Below are positions 34,879-46,400 of a stretch of DNA of 64,000 nt, piece by piece. The position numbers were made by a program, and so were the translations under genes. Positions within the stretch are counted from its first letter, which is position 1; every line of letters begins with the position of its first letter. The stretch comes from Armillaria gallica (lineage: Eukaryota > Basidiomycota > Agaricomycetes > Agaricales > Physalacriaceae): positions 3,906,001-3,970,000 of the forward strand of contig JBANDB010000005.1 of assembly GCA_037576215.1 (NCBI GenBank), read 5' to 3'. A model generated the notes under the pieces. That model was given only the letters and a program-made list of their open reading frames with translations. It was not told where the DNA came from and did not search any database.

Positions 34879-36595
34879 ATGGCTTACCCAAACTATGTCT
34901 TCTCCATCTTTGCATTTGTCGGCTTCATCATCAGTATGATTCCGCTCCCCTGGCATTTGGAAGGTGCGCCAAAAAAAAAATCGGCTGTTTTTGCAGAAGT
35001 TGACTAGCAGCCATTATTAGCATGGAATATTGGGACGTGCTCATATATGCTATGGGTTGGAGTTGGGTGTTTGATGTACTTTGTCAATTCCATCGTCTGG
35101 AACGGGAATGCTATAAATTGGGCACCTGTTTGGTGTGATATCTGTGAGTCCCGGCTACTACCTGGCGTTTCCCAGCAGCTGACAATCTACAGCGTCTCGG
35201 TATATCATCGCCTTGACCGTCGCCATTCCCATATGTTCGCTGTGCATTAACCGCCGTCTGTACTATATTGCAACATCGGATACCGTCATGCACTCGAAGA
35301 AAGAGGTAAGGTGATCCTATGTTTTGATGTCGATCGGGCGCTAAAGGCACACTGCAGAAACGCCGTGCGATCATCATTGATCTAGGGATGTGTATTGGCG
35401 TGCCAGTGTTGGAGATGATTCTTGGTATGTTACCTCACTCCCACTTTTCCCATGGTATGTTTATCTTACCACGCTACTACTAGCCTACATCCCACAAGGC
35501 AACCGTTTCAACATCTACGGCGATTTCGGCTGCGTGCCCGCCATCTACCAGACCTGGGTCGCCGTGGTCCTGTATTTGTTGCCCCCCATTCTCATTGGTT
35601 GCGTCTCGGCCGTGTATTGTGGTATGTCGCCATCATTTCGCGCCATCTTGATGTATCTCATCTTATGACCATTCTAGTTCTAACCATCATCGCATTCAAC
35701 CGACGCCGTTTGCAATTCAAGGAAGTCCTGTCTGCACACTCGAACTTGAGCGCCAGTCGTTACTACCGCCTTATGTTTATGGCATCGGTGGACCTTATAT
35801 TGACGGTTCCACTCGCGACTTACGTTCTCGTTGCGAACACGCACGGTCTGCAACCCTGGATTAGCTGGGAGAATGTGCACTACGATTTCTCTCGGGTGGA
35901 TCAAGTACCGGCACTTCTCTGGAAGTCAGTGCCAGGGGAACGCTGATCGACCTGCAGCGGTGGTTCGTTGTTATGGGCGCATTCGTGTTCTTCTTACTCT
36001 TTGGCTTCGCGGATGAAGCTAAGAAGCATTACCGCGCCGCTTTCAGTTCCGTCGTCAAGCGTGTCACCAGCACTTCTCTCGGCTCTACGACTCTTGGGTA
36101 CGTACTGTACTCTCTGATCGCAGAGTAGCTGCTAACTTTTTCTACAGTTCAAAATGGTCGTCCAGTGCGAACGGCAGTCTACCCGTCTTCATCGAGAAGA
36201 AGGTCGTCAAGAAGCACGATTCGCTGGAGTCTTTCACCGACATGTCGTTGTCACATTCCAATGACTCCAAGGAGAAGTCCTTCTCCGGCGATGTCTCCTT
36301 TGGTGCATACTCTTTTGCTGATGTGGGCGGTGCCCTCAGCAGCTCTCCCAATGATCCCTTCGCACCCAAGTCCGTTGTCGCCTCTTCCTCATCCTCCGTG
36401 CTATCAGATTCATCATCCACGACACCGCCGAAATACACCTCCCAGGACGACCTCACCATTGAGATCTCCTCTGTTCGTCGTTTCTCTATCATCGAGCCCG
36501 CCGTTCCACCGCGCACCTTGGACCTTGCCAACATTCCAAGGCACTCGGTCGACCTACCGAAGCCAGTCGGAGCGAATACGCCCGATGTCGTATGA
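34879..36595 (+). CDS. STE3: STE3-type mating pheromone receptor (GPCR)
   Basis: Seven exons: 34879-34963, 35021-35143, 35193-35305, 35358-35424, 35484-35621, 35678-36097, 36148-36595. Family hallmarks are a TM1 ending IPLPWHLE, then SIVWNGNAINWAPVWCDI, SRYIIALTVAIPICSLCINR, IYGDFGCVPAIYQTWVAVVL, FSRVDQVPALLW and a seventh TM RWFVVMGAFVFFLLFGFADEA. A long Ser-rich cytoplasmic tail follows. The receptor binds a farnesylated lipopeptide and signals through a G protein in B-mating-type recognition. The exons sum to 1,394 nt, one short of a multiple of three. After codon VPG at the G4 run 35935-35938 the literal frame stops at 35944-35946. Supposing one further G there gives 464 residues with all TMs, so a single missing base (error or real lesion) is inferred. 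Confidence 0.9.
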
Positions 36596-36943
36596 TGACG
36601 ACTAAAACGGCGATACCCTCTTTCTCCCACCCACATGCGCAACCGCCACTCTCCAACTGTATTTTTAGGGCCAGTTTTTCCTTACATTCTCTCATTCTTT
36701 TACGGCTCTATAGAGAGCTCAGTAGCTTACAGTCCTTGCAATATCTCTATTCCTATGTATTTGGTAGATTTGCCTTCATTGTGTTTACTATATCACTCTT
36801 ACCTCCGCTTTCGTGTTGTTGGATAGGATTCCGTAGAATGCAAATACAAAAAAGATTGAATATCTACTACGTCCCCGCCCTCGTCCCTTGTTCTTGATTT
36901 GGATACAAGTTTCCATGCAGTGGTGGCGGCCGACATTGCCTCA

Positions 36944-37708
36944 ATGGAAACCATCATGACCGAGTTGCTTCCGCAGCCAGAGCAGGAATATCTTGTGAAA
37001 TTAATTACGATACTCGACAATACTCTTACCAACTGCCTTATCGCCGTCTACCTCTTCGGATCTGCATCATACGGCGCATACGAACCGGGAATAAGCGACC
37101 TTAACGTCCAAGCCGTTATTTCCTCCCCTCTGCCCCAGTCTAAGTATCGTAAACTTGCCACACAGCTAGGGCACAGTATCATCCCCTATCCCGCGCGTAA
37201 ACTGGAATTCGTTGTATACACCAAAGAAGTTGTCGCCGCCGCTAATCCCCAGTTCGAGCTCAATTTCAATGCCAGCGATGGGATGACGGATTATGTCTGT
37301 TTTGATCCTTCTCAGGAAGCGACACACTGGTTTCTTCTTGATATCGCGTCTGGTCGAGAGAAGGGGGTGGCGCTCCTGGGGCCGCCTCCAGATACAGTGT
37401 TCGCTAAGCCCCGACATGACACGGTCGTTGCTGCTATTGTTGATTGTATTGAGTGGCACCGCCAGCATGAATCTGTAAGCGCCAATGCTATAATGAATGC
37501 ATGTAGGGCTTGACGGTTTGCGGAGACCGGGACGTGGGGGTCCAAAGCTGAGGGCGTCGAATGGGCTACGAGGAATCTCGAGCCAGAGGTACCAGAAGTT
37601 TTACGTCGTGTCAGTCTTGCGCGCCGGGGTCGTACATCATTGTCGTCAGGAGAATGTGACCAGTTCCTCGAGCTTGTTCTGACGCGCATTCGGAGTGGGG
37701 GATCCTGA
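36944..37708 (+). pseudogene. Aminoglycoside-nucleotidyltransferase-like gene (DUF4111 type) with nonsense codon
   Basis: Intronless frame from ATG 36944, 255 codons to TGA 37706-37708, interrupted by TGA at 37511-37513. The nucleotidyltransferase signature LFGSASYGAYEPGISDLN is present. The second Asp of the usual D-x-D metal pair is Asn (SDLN). Later family features are EKGVALLGPPPDTVF and NACRA-stop-RFAETGTWGSKAEG, where relatives have Trp or Leu at the stop. So the C-terminal ~65 residues are cut off by a substitution, while the downstream frame is still well preserved, implying recent loss. Bacterial relatives adenylylate aminoglycosides; the fungal substrate is unknown. Neighbours are STE3 (349 bp upstream) and an F-box gene. 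No intron in an intron-dense region fits acquisition from bacteria, but this is inference. Confidence 0.7.
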
Positions 37709-37872
37709 AGCAATGCATGAGAGCGGCGGCATAGAACTATAACATCAAAATATATTAATCTATTCGTTGACTCTATTGTGGGATACTATCGTATGCGTAT
37801 ATACTCAAAATAGTAAAGTATTGAGCGAGCAGTCTATATGTGGATGCCTGCGAGTGGATACACATGTCAGGA

Positions 37873-39390
37873 TCAAGACATCAAGTATGTGCCTCTGGCC
37901 ATACCTTTTCCTTTGTAAGAGATATCCAACCCTTCCTCCTTGAACGTTCTCAGACGATCGAGAAGCTCACTTTCAACATCTTCAAAGCCCGTTGTTATCG
38001 CGACGCGACGCAACAGAGTACCAGGATGCCATCGAGCCTCGATGAAGGCTAAAACAGAGAAAAGGAACGGCCGTGGAGGCATTTGGAAATCTCTATGGGG
38101 TACCACGAACAGAGTAAAGGAGTGCAGTCGTGGAAATAGAATGGTAGAAAGCTCTTTCATAAGGGAGTAATAGTTTCCTCCGATGAAAGGTACGGAAAGT
38201 GTAAGATGCAGGATGTTGCATGACTGAGAAGAAAACTGACGGAAGACATTCAGTAGATCCAGTTCCGGTCTCTTCACCTCGAAGATGGTCACTGAAAGTG
38301 CCTCCAACGTCGGGCATACGAGATATTGAAGTAAATCAACATCTTGGATTTGCAGCGAGCGCAGAGTTTCATGAGTGATGGGGGTCAATGGCGTGCTACC
38401 CGATCCGCGCGTTTCAATACACCAAGGTATCGCGTAGCTTTCGAGCCCGTTCAGTTGAGATAAGAAGGTGAGATGGTCGTCGATGGTAGCAGGATGATCG
38501 TCTCGAAAATGAGTAAGACGTCGCCACAGAGGTGAGTGCAAGAACAAGGAGTATGAATGCGCAATAAGATGAAGGGTGACATCACGAATATTTGGAGCGA
38601 GGAGGAACGGTTCCAGCGCTTCTTCGGGCAAGACACCCAGGCCGCACGGCGCGAGATGGAGACGCACGAGTCTGAGTAGAAGATGGCCATCGATTTTTCT
38701 TATATCAGGAACGAGGTCAGGAGAAATGGCTAAATGCACATTCTTCCAACGGTATGACTGAGAAATCAGCATGCGGATAAGCAGTGAGTCCGTGTCCAGA
38801 GGGACACGGGTCAGGGAATATCTGATAGACAGATCTCTCCGCTTCGACAGAGTCAGAGCATCTTCAAGAATAGCAAGAACTTTCTCTCGATTTTCTGGTA
38901 TTTCAAGCTGAGGGCAACCTTCCAATGACAAGGACGTCCAAAATTCTGCATTAGAGCGTGAAACAGCTCGCCAACCTCGACAGACGCGACCCAGAAGCCA
39001 TGGGCCCTGTGACATGTCAAAGACGGGAAAGAACTCTTTCGTTGTGTGTTTGAAAATCTCCGTCAAGAGTTCCACAGGGAATTTTCGAAGAGGAGAGAGA
39101 ATTGGTCGGTAGGCTTCGATAAGCCATTTAAGATGAGCTTTTTCGACTTGATCACTGGGCTGCATAGACGCGTCTAGCTGTTCGATACGATTGGATGTAT
39201 TATGTAGTATCTCTGATATGTCGGCATATTCGGATGGTGAAGGGGGGTCATTGCTGTGGAGGAGATATCCATATGACCTGGCGCAATCGACAAGGACTGG
39301 TCTGAGGTTACAGCGCTGAGTAGACACTGGAAATTCACTAGGAATTGTCAGAGAAATTATGAGTGGAATGAGAACGACATACCTAGGCAT
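37873..39390 (-). CDS. F-box protein with degenerate LRR-like C-terminus
   Basis: Open frame from ATG 39390 to stop at 37873 (505 codons). A typical 45-bp intron at 39338-39382 (GTATGT..CCTAG, with CTGAC branch) is a multiple of three, so removal gives a 490-residue protein beginning MPSEFPVSTQRCNL. After an N-terminal coiled helix comes an F-box-like motif (LRKFPVELLTEIFKHT) with the GPWLLGRVCRGWRAVSRSN continuation common to mushroom F-box expansions. The rest is leucine-rich. It probably recruits substrates to an SCF ubiquitin ligase; the substrate is unknown. It is the only fully intact F-box gene of the local cluster, and its frame continues smoothly through the RWKN region that is broken in its plus-strand relatives. 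Confidence 0.8.
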   Translation of the reverse strand: MPRYVVLIPLIISLTIPSEFPVSTQRCNLRPVLVDCARSYGYLLHSNDPPSPSEYADISEILHNTSNRIEQLDASMQPSDQVEKAHLKWLIEAYRPILSPLRKFPVELLTEIFKHTTKEFFPVFDMSQGPWLLGRVCRGWRAVSRSNAEFWTSLSLEGCPQLEIPENREKVLAILEDALTLSKRRDLSIRYSLTRVPLDTDSLLIRMLISQSYRWKNVHLAISPDLVPDIRKIDGHLLLRLVRLHLAPCGLGVLPEEALEPFLLAPNIRDVTLHLIAHSYSLFLHSPLWRRLTHFRDDHPATIDDHLTFLSQLNGLESYAIPWCIETRGSGSTPLTPITHETLRSLQIQDVDLLQYLVCPTLEALSVTIFEVKRPELDLLNVFRQFSSQSCNILHLTLSVPFIGGNYYSLMKELSTILFPRLHSFTLFVVPHRDFQMPPRPFLFSVLAFIEARWHPGTLLRRVAITTGFEDVESELLDRLRTFKEEGLDISYKGKGMARGTYLMS

Positions 39391-39609
39391 TGTAGTGTCA
39401 CAGAGTTGTAGCCGGTTGCAGGTGGACAGCTGGTGGATGAATGGTACAGGACCGAACTTCCAGCGTGTTCATTTTGGCGGCACAGCCACCAACACCTCTA
39501 ACAGGAACACCACGTTGAGAATTCTTTACGGTCAGCTCAGGTCAGCTCTAAGACTTGATTCTCCATTCGATGGTCTGAAATTAGTTCACAGAACTCTCTT
39601 CCTTCCGAA

Positions 39610-41131
39610 ATGGATCTCCCTGACCGTGACCTCTATACTTCGCCCTTCAAGTCTCTCGTTTTTACCAATGATCCACCACCCGATCTAGAGGCAAAGAGAG
39701 TAGAAGAGTTCATACACGACCACCTCAGGGAACTTTCAAAACAAGACGAAGAAATCGTCCGCGTTTCTGCGCTCTTAAATCGACTCACGAATAAGCGTCG
39801 ACACCTGCAGCAATATATCACTGCTCACCAGGGCATCTTGTCTTGCAGCCGAACATTTCCCTCTGAGATCCTTGCAGAAATATTCATGCAGACACTCGAT
39901 GACGCTTACGATGTATTTGACACGAAGCGAGGTCCTTGGGCTTTCGGTCACGTCTGTCGCCGTTGGAAGGATGCCTCACGATCATCTCCTGCTCTTTGGG
40001 CTTCGTTGTCCATAGAAAATCTCCATCTACAACCCCAGCTCCGCCATGCCAACCTTCCTGCTATCCTCGAGGACGTATTGACCTTGACCAGCAATCAGGA
40101 ATTAAGCATAACATATTCATTGCAGTCGGTGATCATATTCGACACCAAGCACTCTTCCAAAAACCACAGGCTGCAGACGCTCTGGTGTAATCAACGGGCA
40201 GATTCGTGGGACATTCTGCAGCTTCTGTTTGACATCCTGGTTAGCCACTCTACACGATGGAAGACTGTTTCCGTTTGCATTCGGCCGCAGACTACAGAAG
40301 GCCAGGGGGAGTCTGGCTTCACTGGTCTCCATCGATCTCCCCCTTTGCATTCCAGCACACTTAAGGTCTTCGTGTTTCGACACCAAAACGATTGACGTGC
40401 TGTCCACGGCGCCAAAGCTCCAGGCCTTGACTGTCACTCCCAAACCCACCACTGTTATATTACCGCCCATACCTTGCCCACAACTGCGCTACCTCGCACA
40501 TTCGTTCAGCGGTCTAGCCATGGAACATATTCAACTTCTTACTGAAACGCCACTACTCGAAACTTATAAAGCGGATTTTTCCTGGGATTCCAATGGGTTT
40601 ACTGCGGTCAATCCCTTTACGCATAATTCCTTGCGCCGACTGGAGTTGTGTTGTCGAGATTCAGATCTCTCATTCCTCGAGGCCTTAGCATGTCCCTCCC
40701 TCGAGGAACTTGCCTTGGATATCTATCATATCAATCGACTCGAACATATATTGTATGACTTCGACCGTCGTTCTGATTGTCGATTGCGTCAGCTCTCGGT
40801 GAAATTCAAAGACCCTGGGGGTGTAGATAGGTGGCTCCTAAATAAGTTCAAGCCTCAAGGGGCCGAACGGGATCTTACTTCACTTCCGAGCCTAGCGGTG
40901 CTCCATATCACTATTGAGTGGGGCCAGGAGGAGACCCCAAAGATACTGAAGGGCGTCATAAGGCTCATAGAGGCGCGGTTGGATACGGATACTTCCGTCG
41001 GTTTGCGTTCTGTCTCTGTGATCATAGGCAAGGATAACTGGATTGAATCTGAAATCGAGGATAAACTCAAAATCCTCCGGCGGTTCAAAGACGAAGGCTT
41101 CGATGTTTCTTTGAAGAGGAATGGTTCGTGA
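39610..41131 (+). CDS. F-box protein, paralog p1, frame change near 40,300
   Basis: N-terminus from ATG 39610 (MDLPDRDLYTSPFKSLVFTN), a coiled helix, F-box-like FPSEILAEIFMQTLDD and RGPWAFGHVCRRWKDASRSS, then LRR-like sequence to stop 41131. The literal first frame ends soon after 40,300, while the second frame (KARGSLASLVSIDLPLC onward) continues to the C-terminus. Either there is one extra base (for instance in the G5 run 40305-40309), or a 58-bp GT..AG segment 40240-40297 (GTTAGC..CTACAG) is spliced out. The latter leaves a 1,464-nt in-frame CDS of 487 residues but deletes the SHSTRWKTVSVCIR stretch that is exonic in the F-box gene at 37,873-39,390. Confidence 0.7.
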
Positions 41132-41924
41132 CAAATCTGCGTAATCCATAAGTGTTCTCGTCACTAACATGTCTTCAAAATAGGCGAGCAAGAAGTCTGA
41201 GTATTTCATTTCTTCGCGAGTGCCAATGAGGGCGGAAGGAAACCCATGCTACGAATCCGAAAGTTATTAAATGTGTATAATTTCAAGCGCCATATATCAT
41301 CAAAAGTTCCGAAGGAAAACGAGAATGCACAGTAGATTCAGACCGTAGTCTTCAATGACCCGTCCTACATAGTTCCGAGCGTATGTCTGGCCATCATGAG
41401 GCTCTGCCTCTTTGGTCAATTACTTTACAGCTCTGTCCATAACTTTGGCATAGAAGCCAGTTTAGAAATAGTACTTATCCTCGAAATAGGCAAGCAAGAA
41501 GTCTGAGTATCTCGATTCTTCGAGCGAGGGAGAACTTAGAACTACCATTCCTAAAGTTGTCCTTAATAACTATTACTGGTAGTAACATTAGCAAATTTAT
41601 CACACGATTTGGACCTTCAGTTTCGACTATTTTACTAGGTATTTTGCCTAAGCACTTTTCTTAAAAATCATCCACAAAATTTCGTCGAGACAAAAGGGAC
41701 AAAAGGGGCCTGGCCTTGCCATAAAAGGAGTGTGACGCACCATATACGACAATCACATGATAAGTACCTAGTCTCGTAAACCAGACTCAACGACCTGTAT
41801 CATACTAATACTATGAAGAAAAGTCGTTCAATGGATGTAGAGTGAGCACCTGGGATTTTCTGTCTGTCCTGAAAATGTATGTTGAATGGTTCGGTGCAGA
41901 CATCGCTACGATCCTCCTCCAGTG
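41132..41924. other. Intergenic with a direct repeat of F-box 3' flank
   Basis: Sequence just after p1 (around 41,180-41,215, GAGCAAGAAGTCTGAGTAT-like) recurs at about 41,485-41,520 in direct orientation. This suggests that a 3' flank was duplicated together with, or left over from, a former F-box copy. Otherwise no gene. Confidence 0.45.
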
Positions 41925-43413
41925 ATGCCATTATCTCCGCCTGACCTCCATGCATCTCCATTCACGGCGCTCCTTTCCACCAACGATCCTCCATCTGATA
42001 TTGAAACTAAAGCAATGGGGGATTTTCTGCAAAGTCGTTTCATAGAACTTTCTAGATATGATGAAGAGATCGCCAGTGTTACCGTGCTCTTGAATCGACT
42101 CACGAACGAGCGGCTCCACCTGAAGCAATATATCACGGCTCATCAAAGCATCTTGTCTCCCATCCGAACTTTTTCCTCTGAAATCCTTGCAGAGATATTT
42201 ATGCAGACGCTCGATGACCACTACGACGTGTTTGACATGGAACGAGGCCCTTGGACTCTCGGTCGCGTCTGTCGCCGTTGGAAGGATGTCTCACGTTCAT
42301 GTCCCGCTCTTTGGACTTCGTTATCCCTCGACTCCCTTCATTTACAGCCCTCTTTCCGTCACTCCCGCCTCCCTGACATCCTCAAAGAAGCATTGACCTT
42401 GTCTGGCAACCAGGAGCTAGACATCAGGTATGACTTGCAGTCGCTAATTATGGATGACAACGATATCTTTCCTCCGAAAGACCTCTGGGTTATTCTGAGG
42501 TCCGCATTTTGGGATATCTTGCACGATATGTTGGTCCATCATTCCATGCGGTGGAGGAGTGCGACTTTCGTCATCCCATTCAAATTAGGCCGTAACGCCA
42601 AGGGGAGACTCGTCGTTGGTCAGCTTTGACCTCTCGGCCTGCGAAGGATTCGAGGAAGACGGGTCTTTCGATAGCGAAGCGATTGACGTGTTGTCTGTCG
42701 TGCCAAAGCTCCAGGAGTTGACCATCACCAGCGTGCCCGACAACATGTTGCTATCTTTTTCCTGGTCACAGATGCGCCACCTGAGCCATGATTTCGAGGC
42801 TTCTATCGAAGATCATCTACGTCTTCTTACCGAGGCTCCGCTGCTCGAAACTTACATAGCAGGTTTTGATGATCGTTCCCCGGACCCTTTGGAGAACCAC
42901 AAACCAGTACACTGTACACACAGTTCTTTACGCCATCTGGAATTGTCTTGCCAGGGCTCATCGCCGACACTTCTGCAATACTTGACGTGCCCCAGCCTCG
43001 AAGAGCTTTCTTTGGAAAGCTATACTCCGGAGGATTTTTCGCAGCCATTTTATGAGTTTGGCGACCGTTCTCGCTGTCCTCTGCGTCAGCTTTCTGTGAA
43101 AGCGACATATACCCGAACCCCAAACTTCCTAGAATCCTTGGCGTTTAAATAGGACGGATGGAGTCATGACTTGTTCCCCGGACTGGCGGTATTCAATATG
43201 TCCATTGAGCATGCTAGACAGGATACCCTGGAAATACTTGATTGCATCATATATATCATACAGGCGCGTTGGAGCGCTGGCGCTTCCCCCCCCGATGCAG
43301 TGTGCACCTTGCCTTCAGAGAAACGTAGTATCATGATGCAGACGCTGTTTTACACGGGCCAAAGACCTGTATTGTATAAATATTTTCTTACACTACGATT
43401 AACGTGCATGTAA
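41925..43413 (+). pseudogene. F-box protein, paralog p2, damaged
   Basis: Closely related to p1: MPLSPPDLHASPFTALLSTN, FSSEILAEIFMQTLDD, RGPWTLGRVCRRWKDVSRS. It has the same kind of frame change as p1 at the same relative place (near 42,590). Here too a GT..AG segment (42534-42588, 55 bp) would restore the frame, giving 1,173 nt to the stop at 43150-43152. That stop is an in-frame TAG after SLAFK. Recognisable family sequence continues past it in the same frame (LFPGLAVFNMSIEHARQDTL, then IIYIIQARW), so the C-terminus has been lost by substitution. Confidence 0.65.
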
Positions 43414-43487
43414 ACTTCTTCGACTATATACCGTCCATTCAATGTTCATGTTATGGCGTTTCGTCTAACCTTTGCAATCCATACTAC

Positions 43488-46400
43488 CTACTTGGCAATA
43501 GACACGGCTTCCAGGTTCCAATAGCTCTCAGCATACTCGAGAATTGCTCGATCAGAGCTGAATTTCCCCATCTATGACGCAAGATATTTAGTACGAAAAA
43601 CACGATGAGTGACATACATAGATCTGACCTTGGCCACGGTCCTGATCGATTTCTTGATCCATTCCGTCTTGTCGAGATAGGCCTCGTCAACCATTGCCAA
43701 CGCCGCGATGTCTAGATTATCGTATCTCGGCAAGAAGGAAATTTTATCAAACAACAAGGCTCACAGGAATCAAAGTCGTCGGTAATCAGGTAGTGGTCGA
43801 TTTGCCTAATGGTGTTGAGGAGACTAACGAATTTTCCGGTCAGAAGACGATCCCTCTGAAATCGAGACGAAAAAATTACGGTTCATAGACACCTCCATCT
43901 CCAAACATGCCTTCGGAGATCTTGTTGAGAACATTGGCCAGCGCTGGGCACTTCTCTTCAATCGGGATGGGATGGTACAGATGTTGGTATCGTAAATCCT
44001 CAACGTCCCTTCAAGACAATGAGCAGACAGACCAGCGAACAAATTGAAGGTGCCTACGGCGTCAAGTGACCAAAGAAGACTGCAGAGAGTTAAATTAGAC
44101 ATCGGGTTTCACGCAATGCATGTAAATTCACTCACAAACGTTGCTCTCGCCAACCTATAGGATTCAACGTCAGAAAAACACGAAGAATCGTCTGCTTGAA
44201 GAGGACGTACAGATTCAGCAATTTCAATATTCGCACCATCTGCGTGCAAGTAACGTTCAATTTCGGTCCTCCATATCGGCCCAATTGCACTTACCAACGG
44301 TACCGACAAGTAGACCTCCATTTAGGCAGAATTTCATGTTTGAAGTACCCGAAGCCTCAGTTCCGGCAGTTGAGATGTGTTGACTGATGTCCGAAGCCGG
44401 AATCAACACCTCTGCGACCGACACAGAGTAATCTGGGAGGAAATAAACGGTGAGATATTCTTTGGTGTCCGGGTCAGCGTTGAGAATGCGAGCAACATTG
44501 ACAATCAATCGAATTGTCTGCCCAAGACATCGTCGTTAGCCTAATTCATACATACGAGACGACAAACGTACGAGCTTAGCAATGTAGTCTTGTGAACTTT
44601 GTTTCAGAGCGTGAATAGGCATAAAAGAGACCGCTTACAAGCTGGGGCCGCCTTGCCAGCGAAGAATACAACGCGATGATTGACTTTCTTGCGTGCTTCC
44701 GGAGACATGGCCTTCAAGGTGAGGTACCGCTGGAAAATGGAACGCGTCAGAATCATTTAAACGTTACATATGAATTACTTGCGTGGATGACGCCAAGAAT
44801 GTTCAACGTTTGGCGCTATAAACTTGTTTCAGCCAGGAGGTCCAAAATCAACGTCTAATACGCGTACCTTGTACTCATGCAAACGCTGGAAACCGTAAAT
44901 CAGATTTCATATTATCGATAAATGTCAAAGCGAGCGCTCGCACCTTGATCTGGACGTCAAACATGGCATGCGTGTTGATGGTGAGTCCAAGAGTTGTCTG
45001 AACATAATGCGCCAATCGCTCTTTGTTACGCTGCTTAATTGCAGCCCATTCCTTCCGGAACCGAGCGTCCTCGGCGAAGGGAAGAAGTTCTTCAAGCTTG
45101 TCAAGATTCTTCAACCACACGCTCTTCTCGACCTTTAATGTCTTGCTGATGAGGTCACTGAGTTCAGGGTTGCACTGTTGCATAGAAGAAATGAACATCA
45201 ATCATTGAAATGGAACGACGTGCTTACCTGATCAAGCCATCGTCGCGGAGTAACTACAAGAACAAAATCAGCAATGAACCGAGGCCGACAGAGTACAATG
45301 ATGGGTACATACTTCCGTTTGTTACGTTACCGAACTTGCTGATGCCTTCAAATTCGACGAAGTCCTTCAAGATAGTGGTTTTGACGAGGTCGCTGTGTAA
45401 CTGTATGGCCGGAAGGATAAGTCGAGCGACAAACCGAGATCAAAACGACGACCGACCTCAGCAACACCATTGACTTTTTTGCTTCCTGTTCACTGTAAGC
45501 ACATGCCAGAGTTTCAACGTGATCATAGAAATTACCGATGCAGGCCAAATGTGCCATCCGGACTTGTTTAGGGAAACCCTCTGTTGTACAAATTTTCAGT
45601 AATAGCACAATTTTGAGCTTGCACATTTATTTACCTTCAATCAGAGACATTCTTCCCAGTCTGTCTCTATCGCCGGGGAATTTCTTCTCAACGGCTTGTA
45701 AGAAAAACCTGAGAGAAGTGTGTTAGGCCTTGCTAACGAAGGGAGAAGCTATCCTACAGGTTCTAAAAAAGATGGTCAGAAGAATACTCTACATTAATAT
45801 CATCTATCGACTTACAATATCATAAATGATTTGCATGTGCCTGTCGGTGATATCGAATGTCAGTCATCGAAAGCCACCATAGTCAATTGACATCCATACC
45901 TTGGTAACACATGTTCCATCAATGGAACCGGCCATTTCTCTAGTGCTTCCTAACGCTTGATCAGTAAACACACTAGGAAGAGGGCAGGGATGGGGCATAC
46001 GGGTAATACAGTGTGATTGGTATAGAAAACTGTGTTGTTCACAATGTTCCAAGCCTTGTCCCAATCCAGGTCCTCTTCGTCAATTAGAATACGCATGAGT
46101 TCGGGAATGGCAAGAGTCGGGTGGGTCTACCAGTGGAAAATTAGCTTCCTTCAATTAGACAAGAAGAAATGTATACATCATTGAGTTGGATTGCGATGTC
46201 TGGATAACGGGTCAGCATCACTCCGTTCATAAATTAGCAGCGCGTACAGTCAGGAATATCGGTGATCGGTTTGCCGAGGTTCTTAAACCGTCTCAGTATA
46301 TCAGCCAGACTAGCAGCAGTCCAAAAGCTACAATATCGATGAGAGACATCTACTGCAAATACAGCTCGTCACTCACTATTGCTGCTTCAAACGCAGCTCC

